Part shown: piece after piece, positions 47,341 through 57,880 of the stretch
Layout of the letters: every line of letters begins with the position of its first letter
How positions within the stretch are numbered: position 1 is the stretch's first letter
NCBI GenBank assembly: GCA_029844215.1
Contig: CM056721.1
Coordinates: 59,127,815-59,191,814 of the forward strand
Source of the DNA: Przewalskia tangutica
Taxonomy: Eukaryota; Streptophyta; Magnoliopsida; Solanales; Solanaceae
Reading direction: 5' to 3'
DNA: 64,000 nt
Made by a program: the position numbers and the translations under genes
Notes under the pieces: model-generated
Told to the model about the DNA's origin: nothing
What the model saw: only the letters and a program-made list of their open reading frames with translations
Database searches by the model: none

Positions 47341-47880
47341 GTCACAGGTACCTTATCGGGCTGGTTTGATGTGTATGCTTTGATAGATCCGGTTCTACTG
47401 TCCCATATATCTCCCTTGTTGCTAGTAGGATAGGATGAGCACGAGTCCATAGACCCTTTCGAGGCTACGCCAGTGGGTGATTCGGTAGTAGCTCGGCGGG
47501 TATATAAAGCTTGTCCTGTGACCATTTACGTCGGACCTAGCCGACTTGATAGAGTTGGAGATGATTGACTTCGATGTGATCATGGGGATGGATTGGCTTC
47601 TGCTACGCCAATGTAGGCTGCAGAGAGAGTAGTACAGTTCCAGCTCGAGGAGCCGTTGTTGAGTGAGTGGGAGCACCAGACGCCGGAGGGTAGGTTTATT
47701 TCCTACCTCAAGGCTAGGAAGATGGTGCGAAGGGTATATCTACCATCTCGTTCGGGTGTTTGATAATCGAGGTGCGGTACCAGATTTTCGTGCGCCCAAA
47801 GGGTCGAGTTCCCGCACGTGTTTCAGACGACCTCCGTATCCCTCACGAGAGAGATCGAGTTTTGTATAGATGTCTTTGCC
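47341..47880 (+). pseudogene. pol: Aspartic protease region of element F
   Basis: YALIDPVLLSHISPLLL at 47374-47424 is the protease active-site region; the family has LID-S/P-GSTLS. One base appears to be missing in GATCCGGTTCTACTG, which removes the Gly. Downstream, across frames, VIMGMDWL (47577-47600) and the tail ISYLKARKM (47700-47724) are clear. The catalytic Asp is retained. Confidence 0.82.
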
Positions 47881-48670
47881 GCGACACTCGGCTATTTCCA
47901 TTCCGCCATACGAATGGCACTGCCGAGTTGAGAGAGTTAAGGACCACCGAGAGATTTCTTTGGAAAAGGGCTTCATCAGCCTAGTGTTTCTCCCCGGGAG
48001 CGCCGTATTGTTCGTGAAGAAGAAGGGCGCCGCGCATGTGTGTTGACATGCGGTGAACAAGGTGACCATTAAGAACATATACCCCCTTCCCGGGATTGAT
48101 GATTTGTTCGACCAGATTGCGAGCGCGAGATGTTTCTCTAAGATTGATCTGCGTTCGCTATCATCAGTCTGCAGTCGAGAGGTGGATGTCCCAGGATCGC
48201 ATTCCGACCGTGCAGGCATTATGAGTTCGTGGTCATGTCTTTGGTTGACCAATGCTCGGCGGTATTCATGGATTTGATGAACCGAGTGTTCAAACCATTT
48301 TGGACACGCTTGTGATAGTGTTCATTGATGATATCTTGGTTTATTCTCGCCAGAGCAGAGCACGCGAGCATTTGGCGATCAGGCCGATGATTCTCCGACC
48401 AGCGGTTATCGCCAAGTTTTCCAAATGTGAGTTTTGTTGACTTCGTGGCTTTTCCAGGGCATATTGTATGGCTGATGGCATTCGAGTGATACGCCAAGAT
48501 CGAAGCGATGTAACTTGGCCTAGACCTACTACTCCGGCGAGAGGTTCGCGATTTCGGGCCTTGCAGGATATTATCCGGTTCGTAGAAGTTTGCTTCTATC
48601 TCTCGCACCATTGACTAGGGTGACTCGAAGGCGCCAAGTTTGATGGTGATGCTTGTGGCGGGGTTTCGAT
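47881..48670 (+). pseudogene. pol: Reverse transcriptase of element F (frameshifted)
   Basis: It copies element RNA to DNA. Readable in order: IPP-Y-RMA start (47898-47920), GSAVLFVKKKGAAHVC (48000-48045), NKVTIKNIYPLPGIDDLFDQ (48054-48113), FSKIDLRS, then VIVFIDDILVYSR (48313-48351) with the catalytic Asp pair (48327-48332), and KFSKCEF (48414-48437). The spacing from start to RNase H is about 0.8 kb, as in intact relatives, so nothing large is deleted. Only small indels break the frame. One is CATACGAATGG where CATACAGAATGG is expected. Confidence 0.87.
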
Positions 48671-49090
48671 TCTTTGAAAGAGAGATCGACGACCGCCCGT
48701 TCTTACTCTTCCGGAGGTCCGCAGGTTATGTTGTGTATTGTGATCGTCGGGCATCGGGTTGGGATGTGTGTTGATGCAGCAGGCAAGGTTATAGCGTATG
48801 CATCCCGACACCAAGAAACACGAGAGGAACTACCCCACCCATGATTTGGAGTTGGCAGCGGTGATTCACGCTTTGAAGATCTGGAGGCACTATTTGTATG
48901 GGGTTCACGTGGATATTTATACAGACCACAAGAGCCTCCAGTATATCTTCAGCCAGAGAGAGCTGAACTTACGACAGAGACGGTGGTTAGAGCTGCTCAA
49001 GGATTATGATGTTGATATCCTGTACCACCCGGGGAAGGCCAATGTTGTGGCAGATGCTCTTAGTCGTAGGTCGATGGGGAGCTTATCAGA
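48671..49090 (+). pseudogene. pol: RNase H of element F, mostly intact
   Basis: It removes the RNA strand after reverse transcription. 48798-49490 is one open frame of 230 codons, the longest in the window. It reads HERNYPTHDLELAAVIHALK, YGVHVDIYTDHKSLQYIF, LNLRQRRWLELLKDYDV, then YHPGKANVVADALSRRSMGS. The conserved HDLE (Glu), YTDH (Asp) and DALS residues are present. The upstream CDA catalytic Asp is just before, in a shifted frame (VMLCIVIVGHRVGMCVDAAG coding at 48726-48785). Confidence 0.9.
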
Positions 49091-50235
49091 TGTGCAGCCA
49101 GCGAGGAGGGACATGGTTCGTGATTTGCATCAGTTAGCGAGCCTTGGTGTCCGTTTGATTGATTCTGATAGCAGTGGGGTTAGAGTTCGTGAGGTTGCCG
49201 AGTCTTCCATCATCGAGGAGGTGAAGAGGCAACAGTTCGAGGATCCAGTTTTGACACGTTATCGTGATACAGCTCTTCGTGAGGGCAAGGGTCCTTTTGA
49301 GGTAGCACCTGATGGGGTGCTAAGGTTTGAGGGCAGGTTGTGTGTTCCAGATGTTTCAGGACTTCGGCAGCAGGTTCTTGGGGAAGCACACAGCGCGCGT
49401 TACTCCATCCATCCAGGGTCGACCAAGATGTACCACGACCTTAGATCCGTATTGGTGGGATGGCTTGAAGAGGGCGTTGCGAGTTCGTAGCTCGGTGCGT
49501 GTTGTCGCGGTGAAGGTAGAGCACCGCAGGCACGGTGGTTTATTCTGACGATAGAGATCCCGACCTGGAAGTGGGAGGTGATCAACATGGACTTCATCAC
49601 AGGATTGCCTCGCACTCAGAGGAGACATGATTCTATATGGGTTATCGTCGACAGTGACAAATCAGCCCACTTTCTTCCCGTAGGACGACTTTCTACCGAG
49701 GATTATGCGGACTTTACATCCGAGAGATCGTCGATCGCATGAGTCCCTATTTCGATCATATCGCATGCAGGAGCCGGTTCGGCTAACTTCCGGAGGTCTT
49801 TCCGAGAGGTTTAGGGACGCAGTGAGCCTCGAGCATCGCATTCCATCCACGCATGCAGACAAAGCCGAGTGCACTATCCGGACTCTTGAGGATATCTGCG
49901 AGCCTGTGTTATCGACTTCGAGGGTAGCCGGAGGATTATTTGCCTCTAGTTGAGTTTTGCGTACAATAGCTACCACTGCAGTATTCAGATGGCGCCTTAT
50001 GAGGCCTTGTATGGGAGGAAGTGCAGATCGCCTATAGGTTGGTTCGATGTGGGCGAAGTGCAGCTAGTGGGTCCAGATTTGGTGCAGCAGGCAGTGGATA
50101 AGGTGAAGCTTATCCAGGAGAGGTTGCTGACAGCTCAGAGTCGACAGAAGTCATATGCAGATCATCGTCGTCGGCATCTGGAGTTCGAGGTTCATGATTG
50201 GGTTTTCCTAAAGGTGTCACCCATGAAGGTGTGAT
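49091..50235 (+). pseudogene. pol: Integrase of element F (frameshifted)
   Basis: It inserts the DNA copy. The HHCC domain begins in the same open frame as RNase H (EAHSARYSIHPGSTKMYHDL). Its Cys pair is damaged at 49498-49515, where TGTCGCGGTGAAG stands for TGTCAGCAGGTGAAG. Core: FITGLPRTQRRHDSIWVIVD (49593-49652) with the first Asp, KSAHFLPV, IQTLED-like coding near 49876, then MAPYEALYGRKCRSPIGWFD (49989-50048) and VKLIQERLLTAQSRQKSYAD in a clean frame to 50234. The region around 49720-49760 looks rearranged: IREIVDRMSPYFDH replaces the VRLHGVP block. Confidence 0.87.
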
Positions 50236-50640
50236 GAGATTCGGAAGAAGGAAACTCACCAAGGTACATTGGGCGTTCGATTGTCCGCAGGTAGGCAAGG
50301 TTGCCTACGAGTTGGATCTGTCGTCCGATCTGGAGGCGATGCATCCGGTGTTTCACGTTTCTATCTTTGAGGAGATGTATCGGGATCCATCTAGGTACAT
50401 CCGATTGGCGATGTCCAGTGTGACCGAGGGGTTATCGTGAGGAGATTCCCATAGCGATAGTCGATCGTCGGGTTAGGCGTCTGCGGACCGGGCGTGGCTT
50501 CACAAAGTTACGTGGCGAGCGAGCTCGAGGAGGAAATGGCGTGGGAAGCGGAGGAGGACATGAGGCAGGTACCTCACTTATTCCCACACCTCCGGGTAAT
50601 TCACTTTCCTACTTGTAAATTTTCGTTATCATTTATGCCT
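50236..50640 (+). pseudogene. pol: Integrase C-terminus and chromodomain-type tail of element F
   Basis: VGKVAYELDLSSDLEAMHPV and FHVSIFEEMY (50290-50370) are the GPY/F-side tail. It is followed in shifted frames by VDRRVRRLRTG-type coding and MAWEAEEDMR...PHLFPHL (50536-50600), the Tekay/Del-type chromodomain end. Chromodomains are known to direct insertion to heterochromatin. Two frame changes separate the blocks. Confidence 0.8.
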
Positions 50641-50710
50641 AAGTGTTGTTCTGTGGCCATTTGTGGCACTTGCTAACTGTTTAAGCTTTACCGATAACTG
50701 TCTTGTGAAG

Positions 50711-50746
50711 GAACATTCGGGACGAATGTTTCTAAGGAGGGAAGAA
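50711..50746 (+). other. Pre-PPT hairpin and PPT of element F
   Basis: AACATTCG (50712-50719) pairs with CGAATGTT (50723-50730). PPT AAGGAGGGAAGAA at 50734-50746. Confidence 0.9.
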
Positions 50747-53153
50747 TGTTATACCCTGTATTTCCGGAGTATGTACGTGAGGGCGTACGTACGAAAGTTT
50801 AGCCTTAAAGTTAGGCCAAGTTCGAAAATTGTACACAACTCGCTAAAAGAATCGTTTTCCGACGAAACGCTTCGTGGGAAAATTCCGGCTATGCCATTTC
50901 TAATTTTTGCAGATTTTTCCGAGAAACGAAACATTTTGGACCAACGGGAGGGCGACACTTGACACCCTCCAATTGGTGGACTTGAAATCGTCCCTTGGAC
51001 GAATTGGAATAGGATGGCACGTTTTTTGTGCCTTTGCACAAGTCAAGGAGTTGGTAGGATATTTGTGTCAAGTAAATCCTCACCCTACACTTGCCTTGCA
51101 CTTGTCTTCATCTTGGCCATTGGTTGGCCATGGCTTGAGCTATAAATACCCCCCTTAAGATGAAGAGTTCTTCATCCACAAATCTTTCCAAGTCTTGAAA
51201 ATCCTCTCCTCTCCCTTTGAGCCTTGTTCGTCCAAACACTCCCCCCCCCCCTTGTGAAGTTTGGCCGAGGGCCTACCCCCCCTAGCCTAGCCGAAATCTA
51301 CCCCCCTCCCTTGGTAGAAAAGTTGCCTTCTAGTATTGTTATAATGCCCAAAATACCCTAGCCCAAATCCCTTAGTACTTAGTAGAAGTTGTGAAGAACT
51401 TCTAAGGTTTCTTGAGCTATCGGAGCGTCTGACTTAGGAGCTAAGCCTTGCTCCGGATCGACTTTTATCTAGGATATTCTTGGGCTTACTGAGGTAAATA
51501 ATCCTAACCCTCTTTGTATTAGAGAATGCATCTTTGTAGAAGTATAAGAATAAGTATTAAATACTTAGAAGGATATTACGGAATAGAATTAAACTGTTAT
51601 CACGATGAAGGGTTTAAAGAAGAATAATTGAATCAGTACTCACATAGATTGTTTTCACGATGAGACTTATATAGCTCACCGGTAGGGTTGTGCCCGACTT
51701 TCCGTAGAATTGTGAACCCTCTGTTTAGAATGACCTTGAGTAGTCTAGACTTTGATAGATGTCTGACTATTATAGGTGATTCTCTGCGCGACATATTCAA
51801 CTTGGCGGAGGTTTTCGCCGGAAGGTATGTGATTCTTCCTAAGCATGATATTTTAACATATATATAGTACTAGACGCATACGTGTTAATCGAATAATAAC
51901 TACGGCAATGTCGTTTGACTTAAGCCTGAATAATAACTACGGCAATGTCTTTTTGACTTAAGCCTGAATAATAAGAATCCTAGTGCATTTCAAAAGAACT
52001 ACTGAATCATTTTTAACAGAAGATAAATATTTGGTTTTTAAAACAAAAGCTTAAGAGTTATACTAGCTTTATGGAAAGTTAGGTATAACAACTTAAGAAA
52101 GAACTGTTTACTTGTTTGTTTATAAAAGCCTTGTATTGATTTCTGTTAAGTGTAGTAAGATTGTTTGATAAGTAGACATATTATGATGCTACCTGTGTTA
52201 GTGTCTTGTAATGCTGTGTAAGGGGGTCATTCTTGCTGTGCTTACGTTGCTAAACGGTAAGTCTGTTGTACTGTTATTATATCACCTACCCCCTTGACTT
52301 ATTATACCGAGGGCTTGCCCGATCTTGGTCTATACGGCTGCGGTCTGTGAGACTATGCGGGCAGCGGTATGCTCCAGGATTGATCATTCCGGTGTTTAGC
52401 TTTGACGGGAGATTCCTATGCGGTCTGTTGAGACTATGCGTCTTTTGAGGCTATGCGCGTGCGGGAGCCTAGGCGGATCTGGGGTTGCTGCCCGATGCGA
52501 GGAATACCTCACGCGTGCAATGTGTGACCTATGCGGTGAGGAAGTCGAGGACTAGGCACGAGAATGATACTATGGGTGATTGGCCTTGCTTGATCATTCG
52601 CGCCTAGACTAGACTCACGCTTTTCCTATTACTGTTATTGTTTGTGATATGGCACTACGTGCAATTGAACTGATTATATTTGTGAAAAGGTTTTAAATAC
52701 TTTGATTTCACTTTAAGTACTTTATAGTTTCACATACTTGGTACTGTTATCTCGACCTCCTTGGGGCCGCGTTCATGCCGCAGGTAAAGGCAAGCAGGTG
52801 CTAGATCCGCATCCTTAGGATCTTTTGCGTTGGTGTCAGGAGCTCCATCTTCTCCGGAGGCTCTACTTTTGGGTATGATCTCCCTGTTGTAGATAGTTTT
52901 GTACGAGGTATGGCGGCCCCGTCCCGCCATAGTTGTTTACTTCTTAGAGGTCCAGTAGTACTATTATGCGGTTGGGATGTAATCGCAAAACTTGAGTTAT
53001 ATATATTATGCCGAAAGGCAAGCTTTTCATCGAGATAAAGCATTTTTACTATGTTTCCTGTCTTGTTTTATATTTCCGCTGGTTACTCTGATGTATGACT
53101 ACTTGGGTGCCCCGGTAAGGCACCAGTCACGGGCCCCGGAACGGGTCGTGACA
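50747..53153 (+). repeat. 3' LTR of element F
   Basis: It is 2407 bp, the partner of 43425-45843. A block TTCCACAACTT present in the 5' LTR (43549-43559) is absent at 50870. TATA at 51140-51150. The TATGCGG zone is at 52320-52560. It ends GGTCGTGACA, then the TSD ATATA. Confidence 0.92.
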
Positions 53154-53158
53154 ATATA

Positions 53159-53566
53159 CTAGGTAAGTTGCCTTGTGCCATTAGTATGTTTTCAGTTTCA
53201 TATGATAACCTAGATTAATCCACGAGGATCGATTTCCTGTTCAGATGGATTAGCGTGACAAAGAGTACTATGATATATTGTGGCAATGTGCGGCATCTTT
53301 GGGTTGCTGAGTAGGGTTGGAACTGGTGGAAGAAGAAGAGATTAAGTGATCAAAATGCGTGCTGTGAATTATAGGCACGGAACCGCGGTACCGACGTGCA
53401 GGACCGCAGTGCTGAACTTCAGAGGAGCGGTAGAAATTCCGGAGTCGAGACACCGACACTAACGACTATAGATTGGTAGGTATAGTTAAAGGAGAATATG
53501 TCGGTATTTGTATAGTTTGAGACCTAGTATGAACATTCGGGACGAATGTTTCTAAGAGGGGAAGAA
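53159..53566 (+). other. Internal 3' end of element G with pre-PPT hairpin and PPT
   Basis: AACATTCG (53532-53539) pairs with CGAATGTT (53543-53550). PPT AAGAGGGGAAGAA at 53554-53566. Upstream about 370 bases have no recognised domain. By position they should be the end of pol. Confidence 0.75.
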
Positions 53567-54566
53567 TGTTACACCCCGCAATTCCATGAATACTAAGTGA
53601 GAACACGATTATGGAAATTAGATTTGAATATTGGAAGGAAAGGATTTTTACATTTTCTTATATGAAATTTATGTGATGAAAAGAATTAATACTAGTAGTT
53701 GGATTATTTCCAATATAGTTATGGACTTAGTGTGGATTAACTAAGTCTTGGTATTGAAATGTTGAGGCCATCGAAATTGTTGTGAAATTGGCTAAGTGTG
53801 GAGATATTATTTTGTGAAGAGAGGACAAGTGGGAGCTCATGGGTCCCCCTCCACTTGTGCCTTGTACACTATTTAAATCAAGTCTTGTAAGACTTTGCTA
53901 CACCAAAAATATCTTCATCTACAAACCCTTACCTCTTCCATAACCCTCATGGGTTCGAATACCCCATAGCCATAAATAACAAGTTAAGTTATTTTCCAAG
54001 ATTAAGTTCCTTAACCAAGTTCTAAGCCATGTTAAATACTCCCAAGAAGTGGTCTAGGTTTTGGCTTGAAAAAGGTCTTGAAACCCTAAGCTTGGAATGA
54101 ACTTTTTAGAAGAAAAACATGAAAGTAAGATGGATACAAGCTTGTAGAGGATACATGATCGGTGTATTTTATATTCACTTTTTGAGTCATTTTTAGTTAG
54201 TATTTTACTCATTTAATTTATATTTAGTAAAATATTAGGGTCGTTTTCCTTTCTTTTGTGTCACATCGGTCAAAAATGAAGAAATGACGAAAAGGAGATG
54301 AAATGAGCATAAAAGAGATGGAATTGCACACTAAAAGGGCCAAGAAATAAAGTCTAAGAAGTTCTGGAAATTAGAGAGGAGATCAGACGAAGTCCGGACG
54401 AAAAAAGGACGATGAAACGGACCGCCGAACGTCACGGAGCCGCGCGCCAGTGGCGCCCAATATGCTGAAAGTCCCGAGAGTTGCTGAATTTGGTACATGG
54501 CTGATTCTGGTCGCGCCGACGCGGGAATTATGAAGTGCTGGGCCGAATTGGACATGCTTTCAGAAT

Positions 54567-54635
54567 CCTAAAGGGATTACTTTTCCTACCTAAAGGGATT
54601 ACTTTTCCTACCTAAAGGGATAACTTTTCCTACCT
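54567..54635 (+). repeat. 23-bp triplication inside solo LTR J
   Basis: CCTAAAGGGATTACTTTTCC-type units occur three times in a row, then decay into further partial copies to about 54710. It lies 80-150 bases upstream of the LTR's TATA. Confidence 0.85.
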
Positions 54636-54714
54636 TAAAACCCTTACCTAAAAGGATTCTAATAACTTTTCCTTTCCTACAAATCCCTAACCCTTCACCT
54701 AAAGGATTCTTGGT

Positions 54715-54724
54715 CTATAAATAC
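54715..54724 (+). promoter_or_regulatory. TATA box of solo LTR J
   Basis: CTATAAATAC, preceded by the repeated CTTTTCCTAC elements. Confidence 0.65.
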
Positions 54725-56687
54725 TCTACATCATTAGAAGAATTATTCATTCTCCATTCCACCATTCACCATTGTACATCCATCCTTCCACCAATCCATC
54801 TTGTAAATATTCCACAACACAACCCTTGGATGCTTGGCTTGGAGACTCATTCTTAAGTATTTTCTTTTCCTTTTCTTTTCTTTATTTCAGTTTTTGTATG
54901 ATGAACATGGGATTAGTTCTTGTCATGTCAATGGCTAGGAACTAATTCCTCTATAGGGCTTTCCATGTTGAATCTCTAGAAACTTATGTTATGATTTAAT
55001 GCATGCTTATGGTTATTCTTCTTCTTGTTGAGATCTATCCAATATTTGAGTTGAATTCTTGGTAATTAATTGACAACTAATTATCACTATATGATTTCTA
55101 ATCAGATTCCGAAAGGGGGGGATTGTGAATATGCTGTAAGTTGGGTAGACATTCTTGGATTGGGGATGAAAATACCTCAATTATTTATGTAGCGTTAATG
55201 AGAGGCTTAAAAACCCTAATTTTGCGCATTGTGCGTGACGGTTAACTAGGTTCTTGTTCTTAATCCTCCTATAGAGTTATCCTTATCACGAAAGGTAGGT
55301 AAGGTGCACTGGGGTTGAGTGTTTATATAACCCTAACGGGAGTATAAAACGATTTAGTGAACCTGCTTTCTCCAAAAGAAGAAGACCATAAGTTATTGCA
55401 TTAATAAGTAGCATAAGCGGATAGTGAGGAGACGTGGAAGCCCTATTCTCATCATCACTGAAGTAAACCCTTTTAGTTAAATAGCTTTTATAATCCTTAG
55501 TTATAAACAACAAATCTAAATATCAATTTACCAAATAGATACCAAAAAATAGATAGTTGGTAATTGAACCCTAATCCTTGAGGACGATATTCGGTCTTAT
55601 CAAGACTATACTATTTGTCACGATAACGTGCACTTGCGTTTAAAGTGTGTGCATCTTACCGCGCATCAATACATGTGTGTTATTGTAACGTGAAGATATG
55701 GTGCAAAAGAGAAGTGTTGGCCGAGAACTAGTGGACAGTTTGTGGCCGATTTTGTGGACTGTTTTGGCTAAAGTCGAGGTAAGATTTCTTCTTCCTCTTG
55801 AAGTAATTAGAGGTTACATGATTTTATATTTTATAGATGAACTTGTGTTAGGAGAAATGGAGAATAAGAAATACATGTGACAGTTTTGGCTAATTGCCGA
55901 TTTTGGAGACAGTTTTGGTGTTGTTGGAATCGTTGGTTATTGTTGTTATTATCGTCACTACTTGCATGTTAAAATGACGGAAATCTAGTTATTACAAGTT
56001 GTTATGGTTCATATAAACACGTTGAAATGTAAATTGGATTATAAGAAGTTATGAAAATGGCTTTGGTTGTAGTAGTTGGCCGAAAAACTGCATTAAACTG
56101 TGAGACATTGTTGTGCAGTTTTAGGGACTGTTTTGTGGCGTTGGAATGCTGGAAATTCAGCCACCAATATGCATATTTAAATGTAGTAATTGCTAATGAA
56201 AGTCCTAAGGGAATAAGGGTGTGGAAAGGTGTTGAAAGGCCTCACATTTTGCCCTTGTTATTGTTGGATTGTGGATTGTTTTTATATGGATTAAGAGGTC
56301 GGATTTGCATAAGAAATAGGTGTGTAACTCACCTTGGTTGCTGTTTTAGTTGTGCCCTTAAGTGGTACTTGATTATTGATGTTATTGGCCTTATTTATAA
56401 GGTGGAAAAGTATGTATAAATAGGGGAAGTGCTGCCCGAATTTTTATATGAAAGGAGAGTCATTATGTAGTATACGTGTATACTAGTATCATGGAATTGA
56501 TAGACGTGTTATTGTCATTATAGGTTGAAGTAATACTTGAGACGTATTCTAGTTGTCAAGTTGGTATAGCCTATAAGGTATGTGAACTATCCTTTCTTCT
56601 TTTGGCACGATTTATGTGAAATGGGCGTACGGCGGACGTACGTAATTCCATTAAACCCTTTATTATACATGATATGAAAGAGTATTG

Positions 56688-56920
56688 ATTTTAAAAGTAT
56701 AAGTGACTTGATTTGAAAAGTATAAGTTACTTGAGTTGAAAAGTATAAGTGACTTGATTTGAAAAGTATAAGTTACTTGAGTTGAAAAGTATAAGTTACT
56801 TGATTTGAAAAGTATAAGTTACTTGATTTGAAAAGTATAAGTGACTTGAGTTGAGAAGTATAAGTGACTTGATTTGAAAAGTATAAGTTACTTGATTTGA
56901 AAAGTATAAGTGACTTGATG
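56688..56920 (+). repeat. 23-bp tandem array, 10 units, in G's LTR
   Basis: Unit: TTGAAAAGTATAAGTTACTTGA with GTTACTT or GTGACTT variants. It is AT-rich without CHG sites and its units are very uniform, unlike the CCGG-bearing array in B. Confidence 0.92.
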
Positions 56921-56960
56921 TTACGAGGGTTAATGCCTTGGGTTTTTTTATAAATGAAAG

Positions 56961-57415
56961 ATTGTACGGCGGACGTACATTGTTTTATTGGATCATAATC
57001 CTTAATGTTACATGACATGATAATGCCTTGGTTTGTCTAAAATGGAAGATGTGAAAGAACCTCGATTTTTAAAAGGTGTAAGTGCCTTGATTTTAAAAAT
57101 ATAAGTTACTTGAGTTTAAAAGTGTAAGTAACTTGATTTTAAAAGAGTAAGTGCCTTGATGCTACAAGTGATAGTGTCTTGGGGTTTTATAAATGAAAGG
57201 ATGTACGGCAGACGTACATGGTGCTATTGGGTTCAAGTCCCTAATATTACATGATGTGATTCTTTTTATAAGAATGAATGTACGGTGGACGTACATAGTA
57301 CTTTTGGGTTCAAGTCCCTAATGATACATGATATGACTCTTTTGTTTATAAAAGGAATGTACGGTGGACGTACATAGTACTTTTGGGTTCAAGTCCCTAA
57401 TATTACATGACATGG
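56961..57415 (+). repeat. Four dispersed repeats with a near-palindromic TGTACGG(Y/A)GGACGTACA core in G's LTR
   Basis: The core TGTACGGCGGACGTACA or its variant appears at about 56964, 57202, 57280 and 57358, the last three spaced by 78 bases and followed by TGGGTTCAAGTCCCTAAT. A further pair of ACGTACG motifs is at 56627-56642. No gene is seen. Confidence 0.8.
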
Positions 57416-57534
57416 TAATGCCATGGGTTTTTCTAAAATGAAAGTTCATTCTATTTATTCTAATGAGAGTAAAAGATGATTTAACTTGCATAAGGTTGCT
57501 CATGATAGCTATTCGTGCAAAGTATTTATTCCAT

Positions 57535-57612
57535 GGACAGGTTCCATGATGCGAGTACAAGATACTCAGGTTCCATGGACACGATCCGTGATGCGAGTAC
57601 ATGATACTTAGG

Positions 57613-57653
<41 letters not shown>

Positions 57654-57880
57654 TCCATGGACATGTTCCATGATGCGAGTACAAGATAATCAGGTTCCAT
57701 GGACAAGATCCATGATGCGAGTACAAGATACTCAGGTTCCATGGACAATATCCGTGATGCGAGTACATGATACTCAGGCTTATATGTGTATTACTCCATG
57801 GATACGTATCCATGATGCGAGTATAGATACTCAGGCTGTATATTATTCCATGGACACATATCCATGATGCGAGTAGAGAT
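57535..57880 (+). repeat. ~43-bp tandem array and (TA)n in G's LTR
   Basis: Units TTCCATGGACA..TCCATGATGCGAGTACA..GATACTCAGG repeat about seven times, interrupted by a (TA)n tract at 57615-57649. This is the counterpart of the GATGCGAGGAATACC repeats in D's LTRs. Confidence 0.88.

Larger units (their letters stand above)
43425..53153 (+). mobile_element. Element F: full-length Ty3/gypsy chromovirus with gag-pol, inside G
   Basis: LTRs at 43425-45843 (2419 bp) and 50747-53153 (2407 bp) flank a 4.9-kb internal region carrying gag, protease, RT, RNase H, integrase and a chromodomain-type tail in the usual order. The TSD ATATA is exact at 43420-43424 and 53154-53158. The LTRs are nearly identical outside CAG, CTG and CCG sites. 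It is the only element in view that could once have been autonomous and the best local helper candidate for A, B, C and E, which share its PBS and PPT types. Confidence 0.94.
54156..55668. mobile_element. Solo LTR J, unrelated family, inserted in G's 3' LTR
   Basis: 1513 bp starting TGATCGGTG and ending CGCGCATCA, with exact TSD ATACA at 54151-54155 and 55669-55673. No internal region. It shares no ends or motifs with the other LTRs here. The tail (GAGGACGATATTCGG, then CACTTGCG) resembles LTR ends common in plant gypsy families, but I cannot name the family. Orientation is taken as plus from the TATA at 54715-54724 (CTATAAATAC) in a plant-promoter-like context. The 74- and 75-residue minus-strand frames in it have no recognised domain. 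Confidence 0.85.

Noticed and set aside
48798..49490. 230-codon open frame as a domesticated host RNase H gene
   Set aside because: It lies in the expected place inside element F, with RT before and integrase after, and ends within the integrase zinc finger at a frameshift. It is a fragment of pol.
56051..56419. 122-codon plus-strand frame as a possible small gene
   Set aside because: It lies in G's 3' LTR. It is Leu/Val/Cys-rich without a domain, and ends next to the GTGCTGCCCGA motif shared by non-coding parts of other LTRs.
57601..57867. Frames rich in YIYI across 57600-57670
   Set aside because: They arise from the (TA)n tract and the 43-bp array.
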